From Paeniglutamicibacter gangotriensis Lz1y (GTDB lineage Bacteria > Actinomycetota > Actinomycetes > Actinomycetales > Micrococcaceae), in NCBI RefSeq assembly GCF_000348945.1, contig NZ_AOCK01000002.1, positions 310,001 to 374,000 on the forward strand: a DNA stretch of 64,000 bases, read 5' to 3'. Shown here in pieces: positions 1 to 8,001 of the stretch. Positions within the stretch are counted from its first letter, which is position 1; each line of letters begins with the position of its first letter. The notes below the pieces were generated by a model, which saw nothing but the letters and a program-made list of their open reading frames with translations, was not told where the DNA came from and did not search any database. Both the position numbers and the translations under genes were made by a program.

Positions 1-303
1 GTGCTGCTCGAAGTGCGGCCGTTGCCGCAGGCGACCGAAGCCTCCGGCCGCCTGCCGGATCAGGGTCCCGGACCACGGGTGTAGTTCTCCTGCCCGGCGG
101 CGCAGCAGCATGGTCTTGCCCGCGCCGTTCTCCCCGTTGACCCCCAGGCATTCGTCAGGGCACACCGAGAAGTCCAGATCCTTGAACACGACGCGGGCAG
201 GGTAGGAAAAGGTGATCCCGAAGGGATAGTTGGGTGCCCATAGATTGCTTCTCGTATTTTCTGCGCAGCGCCTGGAGTGATGCCCGGGATACTGCGCTCG
301 CTG
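1..303 (-). pseudogene. ABC ATPase remnant, cut by window edge
   Basis: Read on the minus strand, about 100 codons are open from just after a TGA at 304-306 to the window start. They encode an ABC nucleotide-binding start: ITFSYPARVVFKDLDFSV, then a Walker A motif GENGAGKT, then GELHPWSGTL. This order is typical of ABC-F proteins or the second half of a tandem ABC ATPase. No ATG, GTG or TTG lies between the upstream TGA and the first beta strand, so the piece cannot be a normal gene start. It is most likely the surviving part of a decayed gene whose rest lies beyond the window edge. A frameshift joining it to an overlapping upstream frame is possible but I cannot prove it. Confidence 0.45.
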
Positions 304-606
304 TCAACGGCTGGGTGGTGCGCGGCTCCATGGATCCGGGCGAACACCGCAGGGGGCGTCGGCGCAGGATCATGGGCATGGCGCGGCGATCGGTGAGGCC
401 ACCTAGGTGATGCAGGTGGCGTGTAAAACGATCGGCGGCCCGGTTACAAGAAGAAAAGCAGCATGGCCATACCCTAGCAACGGACCCACGTGGCTGACGC
501 GGGTTCCGCCCGGTGGCGGGTCGTCTGCGTAGTGTGAAGCAGGTCTTTGCCGAAGCCGCCGGCACCGCGTATGAATGGATGGACACCGGTGCGCAAGGGA
601 GAAACG
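304..606. other. Intergenic, no gene seen
   Basis: No convincing coding frame is visible between the ABC remnant and the MFS gene. Open frames here have no family features. A purine-rich AAGGGAGAAACG just before 607 is the probable ribosome-binding region of the MFS gene. Confidence 0.5.
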
Positions 607-2115
607 ATGAGTGATCAAGGTCCAGTGGTCGAAGGTCAGGTGCCCGACCCGGCGCGCTGGCGGATCCTGGTGGTCCTACTGGTCACCATGTTCATGTCGC
701 TCATCGGCGTCTCGATCGTGAATGTGGTGCTGCCCAGCATCCAGTCGGGGTTGGGTGCCTCGCAGTCCGATATCCAGTGGGTGCTCTCCGGTTATGCGCT
801 GACCTTCGGCGTGGTGCTGGTAGCGGCGGGCCGAGCAGGGGACGTCTTTGGCCGCGGGGCGCTGTTCATTGCCGGGGTGGTGGTGTTCACGCTGTCCTCG
901 GTCGCCGCGGGACTGGCACCTGACCCGCTGAGCCTGAACATCGCCAGATTCATCCAGGGCGTGGGCTCGGGGCTGATCAACCCGCAAGTGCTGGGGATGA
1001 TCCAACAATACTTCCGCCGGCGCGAGCGCGGGCGTGCCTATGGTGCGATGGGGACCATGGTCGGCTTCTCGGTGGCGATCGGACCACTGCTCGGAGGCGT
1101 GCTCATCGCGTGGCTGGGCTCCGAGACCGGCTGGCGCGCAACGTTCCTGGTCAATGTGCCGGTGGGAATCGCCGTCATCGTGCTGGCCCTGGTCTGGTTC
1201 CCGCGGCCGCTGTTCGCCAGGGTGCCGAACACCGTCCGGCAACCCGTGGCACGCGCAGTGGGCGAAGTGGGTGCGGCGCGCCGTTCCCGGAAAATTGCTG
1301 ACTTGGACCCGGTCGGCAGCATCTTGCTGGGCGTGGGGGTGCTGGCCCTGTTGCTTCCCTTTGTGCAGGGACGCCAGAGCCCCTGGGTGTGGTGGCTGCT
1401 GCCCGGCGGGCTGGCGGTGATCGCCGGGTGGGTGCGCTGGGAGCGGAACTACACCGCGCGCGGCCGATCCCCGATGGTGGATCTGCGGCTCTTTGGCATC
1501 AGGTCATTCACCTTCGGCACGCTGATTGCCGGGCTGTACTTCGTCGGGATCACCAGCGTCTGGGTGTTGGTGGCAATCTACGTCCAGGACGGGCAGGGCT
1601 TCAGCGCCCTGGACGCGGGGCTGCTGGGCTTGCCGGCGGCGCTGTGTGCGGCGGTAAGCTCGCACCTGGCCGGGCTGCGGATCATGGAATACGGGCGCAA
1701 GATCGTGATCTTCGGGATCTTGTCGGCGCTGTTCGGCCTGCTGGCCAGCATTGTGGTCATCGAATTGCATGCCGCCGGGTACGTGGGCCTGTGGTGGCTG
1801 TTGCCCACCCTCGCGTTCATCGGCATCGCCCAGGGCGCCATCATCGCCCCGAACCAGGCACTGACGATGCTCGAGGTGCCCGAGAGCGCATCGGGCAGTG
1901 CCGGGGGAGTGATGCAGACCGGCCAGCGGATCGGCACCGCGGTGGGTATAGCGATGATGACCGGGATCTTCTTCGCCACGCTGCGCGCCACGGCCTGGGA
2001 CACCGCCATGAGCGTGGGGCTGGCCTCCATCGCAGTGGTGGTCCTGGCGACACTGCTCGTGGCGCTCGCCGATCAACGCCGCCGCACCCGCGGAACACCC
2101 GCGCCCCGAACCTGA
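607..2115 (+). CDS. MFS transporter, DHA2 (14-TM) drug exporter type
   Basis: This 502-residue membrane protein belongs to the major facilitator superfamily, proton-coupled exporters of the DHA2 type. The first helix ILVVLLVTMFMSLIGVSIV is followed by NVVLPSIQ, the usual start of this family, and motif A (GRAGDVFGR) lies at about residues 75-83. GPLLGG and the NVPVG motif that follows TFLV also match DHA2 exporters, and hydrophobic segments continue to about residue 490, enough for 14 helices. I chose ATG 607 because AAGGGAGAA stands in front of it and the protein then begins with a short hydrophilic tail; an ATG at 547 has no such signal. The stop codon abuts the stop codon of the convergent phosphoribosyltransferase. 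The substrate cannot be told. Confidence 0.9.
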   Translation: MSDQGPVVEGQVPDPARWRILVVLLVTMFMSLIGVSIVNVVLPSIQSGLGASQSDIQWVLSGYALTFGVVLVAAGRAGDVFGRGALFIAGVVVFTLSSVAAGLAPDPLSLNIARFIQGVGSGLINPQVLGMIQQYFRRRERGRAYGAMGTMVGFSVAIGPLLGGVLIAWLGSETGWRATFLVNVPVGIAVIVLALVWFPRPLFARVPNTVRQPVARAVGEVGAARRSRKIADLDPVGSILLGVGVLALLLPFVQGRQSPWVWWLLPGGLAVIAGWVRWERNYTARGRSPMVDLRLFGIRSFTFGTLIAGLYFVGITSVWVLVAIYVQDGQGFSALDAGLLGLPAALCAAVSSHLAGLRIMEYGRKIVIFGILSALFGLLASIVVIELHAAGYVGLWWLLPTLAFIGIAQGAIIAPNQALTMLEVPESASGSAGGVMQTGQRIGTAVGIAMMTGIFFATLRATAWDTAMSVGLASIAVVVLATLLVALADQRRRTRGTPAPRT

Positions 2116-2787
2116 TCAGTGGTGCGCCGCCGGGGCATCGCGCAGCAACCGCCCCACGGTGTCCTCGTCGACCTGAGAAAAATCCTCGTAGTGGGCACCG
2201 ACAGAGGCGAAATCACGCGGCGATCGCAGTACCACGAGGGTATCGGCCCCCGGCATGGACCCGGCCAGGTCCCGCGGAGCCACAGGCACCGCAACAATCA
2301 GCTGCGCAGCACCGCAGGCCGTAGCGACTTCCAACGCCGCGTGCATGGTCGCCCCGGTGGCCAGCCCGTCATCGCAAAGCACCACGATCCGCCCGGCAAT
2401 CTCCGGGGCGAAGCCGGCGAAGCGTGCCGCCAGATACTCCAGCTCGGTGTCCGCATTGATCTCCGCCTCCTCGAGCGCAGCGGCCGGGAAGGTATCCAGC
2501 GCATGCCGGTACACCGAGGGCACCAGATATCGGCCGGCGTGCGACAGATAAGAAGCCACGGCTCCGAAGGCGAGTTCCCGGTGGTCGGGAACCCCCAGCT
2601 TGCGTACCGCCAGGACCCCTAGCTCCGCGTCCAGTGAAGCGGCAGCCGCCGCGGCCACCGGCACCCCTCCGCGCAGCAAGCCCAGCACCACGGCGTCAGA
2701 GCCGACGCCCCGAGCTGCCAGGGCATCGGACAGCAGCGCGCCGGCCTGCGCCCGGTCACGGAACTTTGATGCTGGATGCCTGCCCAT
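2116..2787 (-). CDS. Phosphoribosyltransferase family protein
   Basis: This 223-residue protein carries the type I phosphoribosyltransferase fold. The PRPP-binding loop is VVLCDDGLATGATM at about residues 135-148, with the two acidic residues and the GATM turn intact. An early LGLLRGGVPVA segment (about 35-45) is the flexible-loop region typical of the stand-alone actinobacterial PRTases often found next to dienelactone hydrolase or erythromycin-esterase genes. The real substrate of these proteins is not established. ATG 2787 gives the family's usual N-terminus (MGRHPASKFRDR); the frame runs 32 codons further upstream without family similarity. GGAGG lies only one base from this ATG, so the exact start is less certain. 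It converges on the MFS gene with zero spacing. Confidence 0.8.
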   Translation of the reverse strand: MGRHPASKFRDRAQAGALLSDALAARGVGSDAVVLGLLRGGVPVAAAAAASLDAELGVLAVRKLGVPDHRELAFGAVASYLSHAGRYLVPSVYRHALDTFPAAALEEAEINADTELEYLAARFAGFAPEIAGRIVVLCDDGLATGATMHAALEVATACGAAQLIVAVPVAPRDLAGSMPGADTLVVLRSPRDFASVGAHYEDFSQVDEDTVGRLLRDAPAAHH

Positions 2788-3104
2788 GCCTCCAGTGTGC
2801 CCGTGTTCTGTGTCGAGGTGAATAGCGTGAGTGTGGATCGTATGCCCACTGGTCCGTTGTGCAGTTGCCGCCCGAGGTGGCACTCATCTACTCGATGCTG
2901 ATGCTGTCATTTGCCCACGGCAACCGGATGGGGACCAAGGCCGTCTGCAAAGATCGTACGCTTTCGGAGGCGGAAGTATTGCGGGACAAAGATTCTTTGA
3001 GGAATCTCACTGGGCTTAGGAATGATGGCAGATGGCTCAGCAGTGAGTGCCTCATCATGCGCGGTCCTTTCGGACCACTGATGCACATTGGTAGGATCCT
3101 GAGC
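2788..3104. other. Divergent intergenic region
   Basis: This region separates the phosphoribosyltransferase (minus) from the acetyltransferase (plus) and must hold both promoters. A frame is open through it in phase with the acetyltransferase, but it has no family features and no ribosome-binding site. A short hairpin, GGTCC-TTTC-GGACC, lies at 3063-3076, about 30 bases before the acetyltransferase start. Confidence 0.4.
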
Positions 3105-3623
3105 ATGTCCAGCTCTCGAGCCATCACGCTTCGTTCCCCTTCCGAAGATGACGTTGACGTCTTGTTCCAAATCGCTAGCGACATGACCACATGGGAGGAA
3201 CGGACCGAAGCAACGCCTGCTCCGTTGAATAGGGACACCTTCAAGGCACGCCTGGCACGGGACGATGCCCAAGAATCAGGCAAAAGCGTGCGTTTCGTGA
3301 TCGATGTGGACGGTGTCGCGGTCGGCAGCGTTTCGCTGTTCGATTTCGACGAGCTCGCCCGCCACGCAGAAGCCGGTATCGCATTGCTGCCCGAAGCTCG
3401 TGGAAAGGGCATCGGGACCGCAGCCATCTCACAAATCGTTGAGTTTGCCTTCGTGCGCTGTAATTTGCGCCGTGTCCATCTGCAAGTAATCGAGTCGAAT
3501 GTCGGCGCAATCCGCGTGTATGAGAAGGCAGGGTTCATGATCGAGGGTCGTCAGCGCCAGCATGCCTGGGTGCGCGGAAAATATGAGGACATCATCGTCA
3601 TGGGGATCCTCCGCTCGGCGTAG
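3105..3623 (+). CDS. GNAT N-acetyltransferase
   Basis: This 172-residue protein matches the RimJ/RimL-like GNAT acetyltransferases, which move an acetyl group from acetyl-CoA to an amine. The CoA-binding signature EARGKGIGTAA lies at about residues 98-107, followed by a helix and then VIESNVGAIRVYEKAGF, the conserved N..A...Y.K.GF element near the C-terminus. I took ATG 3105 (MSSSRAITLRSPSEDD) because the family starts two or three residues before the first beta strand; ATG 3081 is a possible alternative. No good Shine-Dalgarno sequence precedes either. The acceptor is unknown. Confidence 0.8.
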   Translation: MSSSRAITLRSPSEDDVDVLFQIASDMTTWEERTEATPAPLNRDTFKARLARDDAQESGKSVRFVIDVDGVAVGSVSLFDFDELARHAEAGIALLPEARGKGIGTAAISQIVEFAFVRCNLRRVHLQVIESNVGAIRVYEKAGFMIEGRQRQHAWVRGKYEDIIVMGILRSA

Positions 3624-3758
3624 AACTTCACAGCATGGCAGCGGAGCGCGCTCGTGGGAGCCCACCGGCTGCGAGCGGAACGCTCTGTTGGACGGCTACC
3701 GGGGTTGCGGAGCCTTGGTCAACTTTCCTATTGCTTGTGGGTTGACCATCATTTCCTG

Positions 3759-3794
3759 TTTGCCGATGAGAGCAGGGCTATTCTCATCGGCAAA
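3759..3794. promoter_or_regulatory. Perfect 13-bp inverted repeat upstream of toxin-antitoxin genes
   Basis: TTTGCCGATGAGA at 3759-3771 is the exact reverse complement of TCTCATCGGCAAA at 3782-3794, with a 10-base spacer. It lies 37 bases before the antitoxin start. Antitoxins with ribbon-helix-helix folds bind inverted or direct repeats in their own promoters, so an operator is the simplest reading. It has no T-tract, so a terminator is less likely. Confidence 0.6.
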
Positions 3795-3831
3795 CGGCGT
3801 AAACTTGTCTTATGCAATGACGGAGGAATTC

Positions 3832-4053
3832 ATGACTATCTCAATCCGGCTCACGCCTGACGAAGAGAACCGCCTCGACGCGCTAGCCAGCCGGACCGGA
3901 CGCTCCCGAAGTTTCTATGTCCGCCAAGCGCTCCGTGAACATCTGGATGATCTTGAGGACGCTTACGCTGCCGACACTGCGATCGATACCCTTGAAGCCA
4001 GCGGGAGCAAAAGCCGGCCCCTTTCTGCGGTGAAGGCGGAGCTCGGTCTTTGA
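3832..4053 (+). CDS. RelB/DUF6290-type antitoxin (ribbon-helix-helix)
   Basis: This 73-residue protein begins with a ribbon-helix-helix DNA-binding domain: the strand MTISIRLTPDEENRLDALA is followed by RTGRSRSFYVRQALREHL. The C-terminal half, ending in RPLSAVKAELGL, is the region that binds and neutralises the toxin in RelB-like proteins. It overlaps the toxin gene by four bases, a typical antitoxin-toxin operon. GGAGGAATTC precedes ATG 3832, a strong ribosome-binding site, and this rules out the longer in-frame start at 3562. The protein probably represses its own promoter through the inverted repeat just upstream. Base composition around the pair is less GC-rich than in neighbouring genes, which fits horizontal transfer. 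Confidence 0.88.
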   Translation: MTISIRLTPDEENRLDALASRTGRSRSFYVRQALREHLDDLEDAYAADTAIDTLEASGSKSRPLSAVKAELGL

Positions 4054-4316
4054 CTGGTCCTTGGCAGCTGGAGACCACTTCGGAATTCGACAAAGAGCTC
4101 CGAAAGTTGGATCGACCCTTGCAACGCCGTGTGGTTGTGTACTTGGAAGAGGTCGCAACATTGAACGACCCGCGTTCGCGCGGTAAGGGCCTGATCGCCA
4201 ACCACCGAGGTGTTTGGCGATACCGGATCGGTGACCACCGCGTTTTGGCCCAAATCATCGACGACAAGCTCGTCATCCTCGCGCTTAAAGTGGGCCACGG
4301 CAGCAGGACTTATTAG
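4050..4316 (+). CDS. RelE/ParE-family toxin
   Basis: This 88-residue protein is a RelE/ParE-superfamily toxin. The segment FDKELRKLDRPLQRRVVVYL near the N-terminus and GVWRYRIGDHRVLAQIIDDKLVILAL near the C-terminus match the RelE mRNA interferase fold, including the basic R-YRIGD-R strand that holds the active residues. RelE proteins cleave mRNA in the ribosomal A site. The start is TTG 4050, which overlaps the antitoxin TGA (TTGA), so translation is coupled. It is full length, with no sign of decay. RelE is preferred over ParE because of the GDHRV strand, but sequence alone does not settle this. Confidence 0.85.
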   Translation: MTGPWQLETTSEFDKELRKLDRPLQRRVVVYLEEVATLNDPRSRGKGLIANHRGVWRYRIGDHRVLAQIIDDKLVILALKVGHGSRTY

Positions 4317-4626
4317 TCTGACCTTGCCCAGTCCGCTGGTCATCTCGGTTCCCCATCATCCCCTGGAACACTACATGGCGAGTACGGGCGTCGGCGCCTG
4401 TTGCCGGATGATCGATGGGCTTACGGGGAGGACCGATGCCACAACTCGACGGGGTTTCTGGGGGTACCCAGGGGCCGTTCCTGAAAAATCAGCTGCTTTC
4501 GACCCGACGGCAAACTTGATCCCGCGGCCGGTGACTTCCCGGGGCCACGGGCGTAGCGTGGCATCGAAGGCTGACCAAGCCCGACCGGCGCGAGGCTCGC
4601 GCGGGCCACATTCGAAGGAGAACACC
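4317..4626. other. Intergenic, no gene seen
   Basis: No supported gene lies here. A frame continuous with the next gene is open but has no family features. AAGGAGAACACC at the 3' end is the ribosome-binding site of the reductase gene at 4627. Confidence 0.5.
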
Positions 4627-5187
4627 ATGGCCAAACTCATCTACGGGTTCCTCTCCTCGCTGGATGGCTACATCGCCGACGAGGCCGGGGACTTCGGGTG
4701 GGCATACCCGGGTGAGGAAGTGCTGGGCTTTCTTAATGAGCGCGAACGCGACGTGGGTACCTACCTGTACGGGCGGACCATGTACGAGCTCATGCTCGGC
4801 TGGGAGACCGACCCCGGCTACGCAGAGCAGTCGCCCGGCAATGCCGCGTTCGCGCGCCTCTGGCAGACCGCGGACAAGGTGGTCTTTTCCAGCACGCTGG
4901 AGGCCGTGTCCACGAAGCGCACGCGGATCGAGCGCACCTTTGAGCCCGAGATGGTGCGGAACCTGAAGGCCTCGGCCACGGGCGATCTGGGAATTTCCGG
5001 TGCCACGGTGGCGGGCGCCGCGTGGCGCGCGGGACTCATCGACGAATGCCAGATCTATGTGGCCCCGATGCTCGTCGGAGGCGGAAAACGGATGTTCCCC
5101 GACGGGGTGCGCCAGGCGCTGCGGCTGCTGGAGGAACATCGCTTTGAAAACGGCATGGTCTTTCTGCGCTACGCGGTGGAGCACTAA
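4627..5187 (+). CDS. Dihydrofolate reductase / RibD C-terminal-like protein
   Basis: This 186-residue protein belongs to the DHFR/RibD C-terminal-like group (YyaP type), NADPH-binding reductases of unknown substrate. It begins MAKLIYGFLSSLDGYIADEA, the family's usual first strand, carries LYGRTMYELM near residue 40, KVVFSSTLE near residue 85 and ISGATVAGAAWRAGLIDE followed by a proline/glycine-rich APMLVGGGK segment. These correspond to the nucleotide-binding and active-site strands of the fold. A strong ribosome-binding site (AAGGAG) stands nine bases before ATG 4627. It is a single gene; the next gene converges on it. Confidence 0.85.
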   Translation: MAKLIYGFLSSLDGYIADEAGDFGWAYPGEEVLGFLNERERDVGTYLYGRTMYELMLGWETDPGYAEQSPGNAAFARLWQTADKVVFSSTLEAVSTKRTRIERTFEPEMVRNLKASATGDLGISGATVAGAAWRAGLIDECQIYVAPMLVGGGKRMFPDGVRQALRLLEEHRFENGMVFLRYAVEH

Positions 5188-5226
5188 ACACCACGTAGCG
5201 CAGGCCCGGCACCGGGGCTCGAGCAC

Positions 5227-5280
5227 AAAAAGGCCGGCGTGCGGTGCACCATCGAATCGATGATGCGCCGCACGCCGGCC
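5227..5280 (-). terminator. Rho-independent terminator of the hpa operon
   Basis: Arms GGCCGGCGTGCGG (5232-5244) and CCGCACGCCGGCC (5268-5280) are perfect reverse complements, and an inner CATCG/CGATG pair lengthens the stem. Read on the minus strand the stem is followed by TTTTTG, so it ends the transcript whose last gene is hpaD. Confidence 0.85.
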
Positions 5281-5299
5281 CGGTGATGTTGCAGGTGCT

Positions 5300-6397
5300 C
5301 TAGAGCTGGTTGCCCAGCTTGAAGCCCTTGGCCGCCTCGCCGCGGTAGGTGCCGTCCTCATCCTTTTCACGGGTGTAGGAGAAGCCGTCGGCGCCGACGG
5401 TCACCGCCATCTCCGAGGAATCGGTGCGCTCGATGAGTTCCTGCACGTTGCCGTCCAGGTCCAGGACCTTGGAAGCCTCGGTGTACCAGGACGGGACCAC
5501 CGGGTTGCCCCACCAGTCGCGGCGCTGGTTGTCGTGCACATCCCAAGTGATCACCGGGTTATCCGGGTCCCCGGTGTAGTAGTCCTGAGTGTAGATCTCG
5601 ATGCGGTGATCATCCGGATCCAGGATGTAGAGGTAGAAGGCGTTGGAGACGCCGTGCCGGCCGGGGCCGCGCTCGATGCGGTCGGACATGCGCAGGGCGC
5701 CCATCTTGTCGCAGATCTGGATGATGTTGTGCTTCTCGTGGGTGGAGAAGGCCACGTGGTGCAGGCGCGGGCCGTCGCCGCCGGTCAGGGCGGTGTCATG
5801 CACGGTGCCCTTGCGGTGCATCCAAGCGGCGTAGGTGGTGCCTTCTTCGTCCTTGATGTCCTCGGTGACGCGGAAACCCAGGTCTTCGAGGTAGCCGCGG
5901 CCGCGCTGGACGTCCGGGGTCACCTGGTTGAAGTGGTCCAGGCGGACCAGTTCGCCGGCCGAGTAGATGTCGTAGCGCATGTGCAGGCGTTCGACGTGCT
6001 CGGTCTCGAAGAAGAACTCGTACGGGAAGCCCAGCGGATCCTCGACGCGCACCGAATCTCCGATGCCCTTCACGAAGCCCTCGGTGCGGCGTTCGGTGCG
6101 GCAGCCCAGTTCCTTGTAGTACGCCTCGGCGGCGTCGACATCGGCGTTGGAACGCACCCGGAAGGCCATGGCTTTCAGCGCGGCGACCGGACCCTGGGTC
6201 AGCACCAGGTTGTGGTGGATGAACTCCTCGAAGGAGCGCAGGTAGATCTGGTTTTCGTCTTCCTCGGTGACGTGCAGGCCCAGGACATCAACGTAGAACT
6301 TGCGCGAGGCCGCCAGGTCGGTGACGACCAGTTCGGCGTAGGCGCAGCGCAGGATATCCGGTGCCGGGACCGAGGGGGTGGGGATGGGGTTTGACAT
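5300..6397 (-). CDS. hpaD: 3,4-dihydroxyphenylacetate 2,3-dioxygenase (homoprotocatechuate dioxygenase)
   Basis: This 365-residue enzyme opens the ring of homoprotocatechuate by extradiol cleavage to 5-carboxymethyl-2-hydroxymuconate semialdehyde. It is of the glyoxalase-fold type I family and matches the well-studied Brevibacterium fuscum HPCD and Arthrobacter globiformis MndD enzymes in length and residue numbering. The metal triad is in place as H155 (RLDHFNQV), H214 (RLHHVAF) and E267 (HRIEIYT), and the second-sphere residues H200, H248 and Y257 are also present. The metal may be Fe(II) or Mn(II); the family shows both and sequence does not decide. ATG 6397 has AAGGAGCGAACCCC in front. 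It is the last gene of the minus-strand operon, just before the terminator. Confidence 0.95.
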   Translation of the reverse strand: MSNPIPTPSVPAPDILRCAYAELVVTDLAASRKFYVDVLGLHVTEEDENQIYLRSFEEFIHHNLVLTQGPVAALKAMAFRVRSNADVDAAEAYYKELGCRTERRTEGFVKGIGDSVRVEDPLGFPYEFFFETEHVERLHMRYDIYSAGELVRLDHFNQVTPDVQRGRGYLEDLGFRVTEDIKDEEGTTYAAWMHRKGTVHDTALTGGDGPRLHHVAFSTHEKHNIIQICDKMGALRMSDRIERGPGRHGVSNAFYLYILDPDDHRIEIYTQDYYTGDPDNPVITWDVHDNQRRDWWGNPVVPSWYTEASKVLDLDGNVQELIERTDSSEMAVTVGADGFSYTREKDEDGTYRGEAAKGFKLGNQL

Positions 6398-6444
6398 GGG
6401 GTTCGCTCCTTCGCGAAAAAAGCCGTAAAAAGTGGGGGAGGTGC

Positions 6445-7950
6445 CTAGGCGCCGAACTTGGGGGTGTGCACGTCACCGAGGGTGATGTGCACTGCCTGCT
6501 GGTCGGTGTAGAAGTCGATCGAGCGGTAGCCGCCCTCGTGGCCCAGGCCCGAGGCCTTCACGCCGCCGAAGGGGGAGCGCAGGTCGCGGACGTTGTGGGA
6601 GTTGAGCCACACCATGCCGGCCTCGACGTCCTGGGCGAAGTTGTGGGCGCGCTTCAGGTCGTTGGTCCAGACGTAGGCGGCCAGACCGTACTTGGTGTTG
6701 TTGGCCAGTTCCAGTGCCTCTTCGTCGGTGTCGAAGGGGGTGATCGCCACCACGGGGCCGAAGATCTCTTCCTGGAAGATGCGGGCATCCGGGGCGACAT
6801 CCACGAACACGGTCGGGGCGACGTAGGAGCCGTTTTCCTGGCCCTCGGGCAGGTTCTCCGGGCGTCCGCCGCCGGCCACCAGGCGGGCCTCGGTCTTGCC
6901 GATTTCCACGTAGCTCATGACCTTGTCGTAGTGCTCCGGGTGGACCAGCGCGCCGACCTGGGTTTCGGGATCGTGCGGGTCCCCGACCTTGATGTTCTTC
7001 GCGCGGGCCGCGTAGGCCTTAACGAACTTCTCATAGATGGGGCGCTCGACGATGATGCGTGAGCCGGCGGTGCAACGCTCGCCGTTCAGCGAGAACACCC
7101 CGAAGAGGGTCGAGTCGATGGCCGCATCGAAGTCGGCGTCGGCGAAGACGATGGCCGGGGACTTGCCGCCCAGCTCCATGGACATGCCCTTGAGGTTCTC
7201 CGCGCAGTTGCGGAAGATCAGCTGGCCGGTGGAGGATTCGCCGGTGAAGGAGATCAGCGGGACATCCGGGTGCTTGACCAGTGCGTCGCCGGCTTCTTCG
7301 CCGATGCCGTTGACCATGTTGAAGACGCCCTCGGGCAGGCCTGCTTCTTCGAAGATGGTCGCCCACAGCGAGGCCGAGAGCGGGGTGAACTCGGCCGGCT
7401 TTAGCACCACGGTGCAACCGGAGGCGATCGAGGGGGCGAGCTTCCAGGATTCGAGCATGAACGGGGTGTTCCACGGGGTGATGAGCCCGGCGACGCCGAT
7501 CGGCTTGCGGTTCACGTAGTTCAGCTGCGAGCCGGGGACCTTCAGCGCGGTGTCGTGCTGGGCGACGATGAGGTCGGCGAAGAAGCGGAAGTTCTCGGCG
7601 GCGCGCTGGGCCTGGCCGCGGGCCTGGGTGATCGGCAGGCCGGTGTCGAAGGTTTCCATCTCGGCCAGGCGGTCTTCGGCGGCGACGACTGCATCGGCGA
7701 TCTTGTACAGCACCTTCGCGCGGGCGCGGGGGCTCATCGTCGGCCACGGGCCCTTCTTGAATGCGGTGGTCGCCGCGGCGACAGCGGCGTCGATGTCTGC
7801 CTTCTGGCCGGCGGCAGCGGTGGCGTAGGTGGTATTGGTCACCGGGTCCAGCACCTCGAAGGTTTCCCCGCCGATGGAATCGACGAATTTGCCGCCGATG
7901 TAGTGCTGGATGGTCGTCGGAAGGTTCTCGGGAACGAAGTGCTTGCTCAT
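6445..7950 (-). CDS. hpaE: 5-carboxymethyl-2-hydroxymuconate semialdehyde dehydrogenase
   Basis: This 501-residue NAD-dependent aldehyde dehydrogenase should oxidise the ring-cleavage product of HpaD to the dicarboxylic acid. Visible active-site elements are N161 (PWNTPF), K184 (VLKPAE), the nucleotide-binding FTGESSTG near residue 236, the general base E259 (ELGGKSP) and the catalytic cysteine C293 (GERCTAGSR). Length and motifs fit the HpaE/betaine-aldehyde dehydrogenase group, and the specific role rests on its place directly before hpaD (47-bp gap). AAGGAGCCAGTAA precedes ATG 7950. Confidence 0.92.
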   Translation of the reverse strand: MSKHFVPENLPTTIQHYIGGKFVDSIGGETFEVLDPVTNTTYATAAAGQKADIDAAVAAATTAFKKGPWPTMSPRARAKVLYKIADAVVAAEDRLAEMETFDTGLPITQARGQAQRAAENFRFFADLIVAQHDTALKVPGSQLNYVNRKPIGVAGLITPWNTPFMLESWKLAPSIASGCTVVLKPAEFTPLSASLWATIFEEAGLPEGVFNMVNGIGEEAGDALVKHPDVPLISFTGESSTGQLIFRNCAENLKGMSMELGGKSPAIVFADADFDAAIDSTLFGVFSLNGERCTAGSRIIVERPIYEKFVKAYAARAKNIKVGDPHDPETQVGALVHPEHYDKVMSYVEIGKTEARLVAGGGRPENLPEGQENGSYVAPTVFVDVAPDARIFQEEIFGPVVAITPFDTDEEALELANNTKYGLAAYVWTNDLKRAHNFAQDVEAGMVWLNSHNVRDLRSPFGGVKASGLGHEGGYRSIDFYTDQQAVHITLGDVHTPKFGA

Positions 7951-8001
7951 TTACTGGCTCCTTGTGGGGGGAATTGTTGTCGTGAAGAAGTAGGTAACGG
8001 T

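Noticed and set aside
1389-2324. A 311-codon plus-strand frame overlapping the MFS gene
   Set aside because: Same codon-shadow effect; no family features and no start signal.
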